The notes beneath the pieces were generated by a model. The model saw only the letters and a program-made list of their open reading frames with translations. It ran no database searches and had not been told where the DNA came from. The translations under genes and the position numbers were made by a program. From positions 124,001 to 188,000 of the forward strand of contig NZ_CADFGE010000015.1 in the NCBI RefSeq assembly GCF_902833645.1: a stretch of DNA of 64,000 bases, in the 5' to 3' direction. This document shows positions 61,242 through 64,000 of the stretch, piece by piece (position 1 is the stretch's first letter; each line of letters begins with the position of its first letter). This DNA is from Paraburkholderia fungorum (GTDB lineage Bacteria; Pseudomonadota; Gammaproteobacteria; Burkholderiales; Burkholderiaceae).

Positions 61242-61963
61242 ACTACCTCGATACGTTCTTATTCGGCATCTACCCGTACCTATGTCTGGTGGTGTTCCTG
61301 GTCGGCAGTCTGTTGCGTTACGACCGCGATCAGTACACCTGGAAAAGCGATTCGTCGCAGATGCTGCGCACCGGTACTTTACGTTGGGGCAGCAATCTGT
61401 TTCACGTCGGTGTGCTGTTCCTGATGTTCGGTCATTTCTTCGGCATGCTGACGCCGCACGTGCTGTACGAATCGTTCATCAGCGCCGGCGCGAAGCAGGT
61501 CGTGGCGATGGTGTCGGGCGGTATCGCGGGCACGCTGGCGTTTGTCGGCGTAACCATGCTGCTGATCCGCCGGCTCGGCGACGCGCGCATCCGTGCCAAT
61601 TCGAAAACCAGCGACATCGTGCTGCTGGTGTTGTTGTGGGTGCAACTGGTTCTCGGTCTCGGCACGATCCCAATGTCAGCGCAGCATCTGGACGGCAGCA
61701 TGATGATGAAACTCGCCGGCTGGGCACAGCACATCGTCACCTTCCAGGGCGGCGCTGCTGCGCTCATCGCTGAAGCGAGCTGGGTGTTCAAGGCCCACAT
61801 GTTCCTCGGCATGACGCTGTTTCTGGTGTTTCCGTTCACGCGCCTCGTGCATGTCTGGAGCGGTTTTGCATCGTTGGCGTATCTGGTGCGGCCGTGGCAG
61901 GTGGTGCGCGATCGGCGTCTGAACCTGCCGGCGGGACAGAATACGCCGCCGCGGCGCTCGTGA
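61238..61963 (+). CDS. narI: Respiratory nitrate reductase gamma subunit NarI (cytochrome b)
   Basis: A 241-residue inner-membrane protein with five TM helices. The b-type heme ligands are His residues in GSNLFHVGVLFLMFGHFFG (about 52-70) and in HMFLGMTLFLVFPFTRLVHV (near 187-206). It takes electrons from quinol and passes them to NarH. AAGGAGG lies 7 bp before the ATG. Last gene of the narK-narGHJI operon, and convergent with the LysR gene 30 bp away. Confidence 0.95.
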   Translation: MNYLDTFLFGIYPYLCLVVFLVGSLLRYDRDQYTWKSDSSQMLRTGTLRWGSNLFHVGVLFLMFGHFFGMLTPHVLYESFISAGAKQVVAMVSGGIAGTLAFVGVTMLLIRRLGDARIRANSKTSDIVLLVLLWVQLVLGLGTIPMSAQHLDGSMMMKLAGWAQHIVTFQGGAAALIAEASWVFKAHMFLGMTLFLVFPFTRLVHVWSGFASLAYLVRPWQVVRDRRLNLPAGQNTPPRRS

Positions 61964-61985
61964 CTTTGCCGTGCGGGTTGCGGGC

Positions 61986-62009
61986 GATGCGCGTCAATCG
62001 ACGCGCATC
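61986..62009. terminator. 10-bp hairpin at the narI / lysR convergence
   Basis: GATGCGCGTC and GACGCGCATC form a perfect 10-bp stem with a 4-base loop, overlapping the last codons of the LysR gene. Neither side has a T run, so termination is uncertain. Confidence 0.4.
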
Positions 62010-62902
62010 CGTTCCACCAGAAAGTCGAGCAACGCGCGCACGCGGGCGGGCAGGTGGCCGCCCTGGCCCAGATAAAGCGCGCTGACCGGTTCGGTCTCAC
62101 CGGAATCGAATGCTTCGAGTAGCACGGTGAGGCGGCCGGCGGCCACGTCGTCGCGCACCTGAAAAGCGGCAAGCCGCGCCAACCCCACGCCGGCGAGAGT
62201 GAGTTGGCGCAGCGTTTCCCCGTCGCTGACCTGCGCATTGCCTTCTACGGGCACGTCGATCCGGCGTCGCGCTTCATCGAGCAGCGGCCAGCCGCTCGCC
62301 GCCCGTGCAAAGCCAAATCCCAGCCGGTTGTGCGTTGCCAGATCAGCCGGTGTTTGGGGCGTGCCGTGGCGGGCCAGATAGGCCGGTGCCGCGACAATCA
62401 CCATCTTCGCGTCACCTAGCCTGCGCGCCACCAGTTGCGAATCCTTGAGCGGACCGCTGCGCAGCGCGACATCGGTGCGTTGTTCGAGCAGGTCGATCAC
62501 CTGATCGGTCAACACGATATCGAGTGTAATGTCGGGATGGGCGGCGAGAAATTCAGGCACGAGCGGCAACAGATAGTGCCGCCCGAGCGGCACATTCGCA
62601 TGCACACGCAGGCGGCCGCGGGGCGTTGAGCCCGTGGCCGCGCCGCGTTCGGTTTCGTCGAGCTCGGCGAGCACGCGCACACCGCGTTCGTAGAACACGC
62701 AGCCTTCCGGCGTGAGTTGCAGATTGCGCGTCGAGCGGTTCACCAGCCGCGCGCCCAGCCGGGCCTCGAGACGCGACACCAGCTTGCTGACAGCCGACGG
62801 TGTCATTCCCAGTGCGCGTGCCGCTGCCGAAAACCCGCCTAGCTCGACCGCGCGGACGAACACTTCGAGTTCGCCGGAACGGTTCACATCCAAACGTGCC
62901 AT
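61994..62902 (-). CDS. LysR-family transcriptional regulator
   Basis: A 302-residue LTTR. The N-terminal HTH is in FVRAVELGGFSAAARALGMT (15-34) followed by PSAVSKLVSRLEARLG, and the effector-binding domain spans about 90-295. It resembles the large CrgA-like group of LysR regulators. It diverges from the SDR gene 123 bp away, the normal arrangement for an LTTR and its target, so it probably controls that gene. Inducer unknown. Confidence 0.9.
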   Translation of the reverse strand: MARLDVNRSGELEVFVRAVELGGFSAAARALGMTPSAVSKLVSRLEARLGARLVNRSTRNLQLTPEGCVFYERGVRVLAELDETERGAATGSTPRGRLRVHANVPLGRHYLLPLVPEFLAAHPDITLDIVLTDQVIDLLEQRTDVALRSGPLKDSQLVARRLGDAKMVIVAAPAYLARHGTPQTPADLATHNRLGFGFARAASGWPLLDEARRRIDVPVEGNAQVSDGETLRQLTLAGVGLARLAAFQVRDDVAAGRLTVLLEAFDSGETEPVSALYLGQGGHLPARVRALLDFLVERMRVD

Positions 62903-63025
62903 CGTGAGTTCAGTTCACAGGTGATATGCCATCCGGCAGTCTACCGAAAGCACTGTCGCGCCGATATCTTTCAGTTACCGGACGGCGTGGGCCGTCGCAA
63001 CGAAATGAGCGATGGGAGCATGGGT

Positions 63026-64000
63026 ATGAACGCAGTAAAGAAGGTGGCCCTGGTGGTCGGCGCACAGGGTGTGATCGGCCGCAATCTGGTCGATCATCTC
63101 GCCACGCTTGACGATTGGACGGTCATCGGCCTCGCGCGCCGTGGCGGCGAAGCCAGCGAGCGGGTGCAATACATCGCGGCCGACCTGCTGGATCAGGCCG
63201 ACACCCGCTCGAAACTGGGTGCTTTGAATCACGTCACGCACGTGTTCTATGCCGCGTATCAGGATCGTCCGACCTGGGCCGAACTGGTGCCCCCGAATCT
63301 GGCGATGCTGGTCAACGTGCTCGACGCCATCGAGCCGGTCGCGGCGGGCTTGCAGCATGTGAGCCTGATGCAGGGCTACAAGGTCTACGGCGGCCATCTC
63401 GGGCCGTTCAAGACCCCCGCGCGCGAAGATGACGCGCACTTCATGCCGCCCGAGTTCATGTTCGACCAGCAGACGCTCCTGAGTTCGCGCCAGCAGGGCA
63501 AGCGCTGGACCTGGTCGGCGATCCGCCCTGCCGTGGTGGGCGGCTTCGCATTGGGTAATCCGATGAACCTGGCGGTGGCGATCGCCGTGTATGCATCGAT
63601 GTCGAAAGAACTCGGCTTGCCTTTGCGCTTTCCCGGCAAACCCGGTGCTTACGACAAACTGCTGGAAATGACCGATGCCGGTTTGCTTGCGCGCGCAACG
63701 GTGTGGGCCGCGACGGAGCCGCGCGCCGCGAATCAGGCGTTCAACATCAGCAACGGCGACCTGTTCCGCTGGAACGACATGTGGCCGAAGATAGCCCGCT
63801 ACTTCGCGCTGGATGTGGCGCCGCCGCTGCCCATGTCGCTCAATACGATCATGGCCGACAAGGCGTCGTTGTGGACGGGGATGGTGGCCCGGCACGGCTT
63901 GCACCCGGTTCCCTATCAGGACGTTTCCGCGTGGCGTTTTGCGGATTTCGTTTTTTCGTGGGATTACGACATGTTCGGCGACGGCTCGAAAGCACGACGT
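63026..64000 (+). CDS. PRISE-like short-chain dehydrogenase/reductase (3' end missing)
   Basis: 325 codons are present; the gene runs off the right edge. VALVVGAQGVIGRNLVDHLA (7-26) is the NAD(P)-binding Rossmann motif, and MQGYKVYGGHLG (about 115-126) resembles the conserved Lys/Tyr region of progesterone 5-beta-reductase/iridoid synthase-like enzymes, which reduce activated C=C bonds. FNISNGDLFRWNDMWPKIA near 238-256 is also typical of that group. The ATG at 63026 follows GGGAG by 7 bp; an ATG 6 bp earlier has no room for a ribosome site. Substrate unknown. Divergent from the LysR gene. Confidence 0.8.
   Translation, partial: MNAVKKVALVVGAQGVIGRNLVDHLATLDDWTVIGLARRGGEASERVQYIAADLLDQADTRSKLGALNHVTHVFYAAYQDRPTWAELVPPNLAMLVNVLDAIEPVAAGLQHVSLMQGYKVYGGHLGPFKTPAREDDAHFMPPEFMFDQQTLLSSRQQGKRWTWSAIRPAVVGGFALGNPMNLAVAIAVYASMSKELGLPLRFPGKPGAYDKLLEMTDAGLLARATVWAATEPRAANQAFNISNGDLFRWNDMWPKIARYFALDVAPPLPMSLNTIMADKASLWTGMVARHGLHPVPYQDVSAWRFADFVFSWDYDMFGDGSKARR

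Noticed and set aside
1..64000. CRISPR arrays, transposases, integrases, tRNA-associated att sites
   Set aside because: No repeat-spacer pattern, IS-type inverted repeats, transposase motifs or tRNA cloverleaf were found by eye. A tRNAscan/Infernal run and an IS database search would be decisive.

Overview
The window is a 64 kb piece of a GC-rich chromosome. Gene content and protein style point to a beta-proteobacterium of the Burkholderia/Paraburkholderia group: a Burkholderia-type type VI secretion (T6SS) cluster, a narXL-narKK-narGHJI locus, UrtABCDE plus formamidase, and many hybrid kinases. The assignment is inferred from protein similarity as remembered; no search was run. No rRNA, tRNA, CRISPR array, insertion sequence or phage gene was seen.

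Layout. 1-4.0 kb: two glutathione S-transferase-like genes (the first cut by the window edge), a NERD-domain superfamily 1 helicase and an unusual phosphoribosyltransferase-HAD fusion. 4.0-7.3 kb: a signalling group made of an exported SUOX-fold protein without the usual cofactor cysteine, an overlapping hybrid histidine kinase and a convergent BetR-type response regulator. 7.7-9.45 kb: a hipBA toxin-antitoxin pair with an array of operator-like repeats. 9.5-11.8 kb: a C39-like papain-fold protein, a small exported Cys-rich protein and a potassium channel with an RCK domain. 12.0-14.0 kb: a two-gene trans-3-hydroxy-L-proline pathway (dehydratase, then reductase to L-proline). 14.2-15.7 kb: zwf.

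15.7-27.2 kb: an amide/urea nitrogen module. An NCS1-transporter/hybrid-kinase fusion and a LuxR-type response regulator face a urtABCDE-fmdA-fmdB operon. The likely logic is ABC import of urea or short amides, then formamide hydrolysis to formate and ammonia, under control of the transporter-like sensor.

27.3-48.4 kb: a T6SS cluster with 12 of the 13 core genes; vgrG (tssI) is absent. It consists of tssL-tssK-tssJ on the minus strand, then TPR lipoprotein-tssBC-hcp-tssEFGHA on the plus strand, and a minus-strand operon of M15-type peptidase, tssM, tagF and a BON/OmpA protein. A strong bidirectional hairpin terminator separates the two convergent operons, and hcp sits between two strong RNA hairpins.

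48.5-62.0 kb: an uncharacterised Cys4 membrane protein, then narX-narL, two fused-stop narK genes and narGHJI for nitrate uptake and respiration. An FNR-type box precedes narX and two NarL-type heptamers precede narK. 62.0-64.0 kb: a LysR regulator divergent from a PRISE-like short-chain dehydrogenase cut by the window end.
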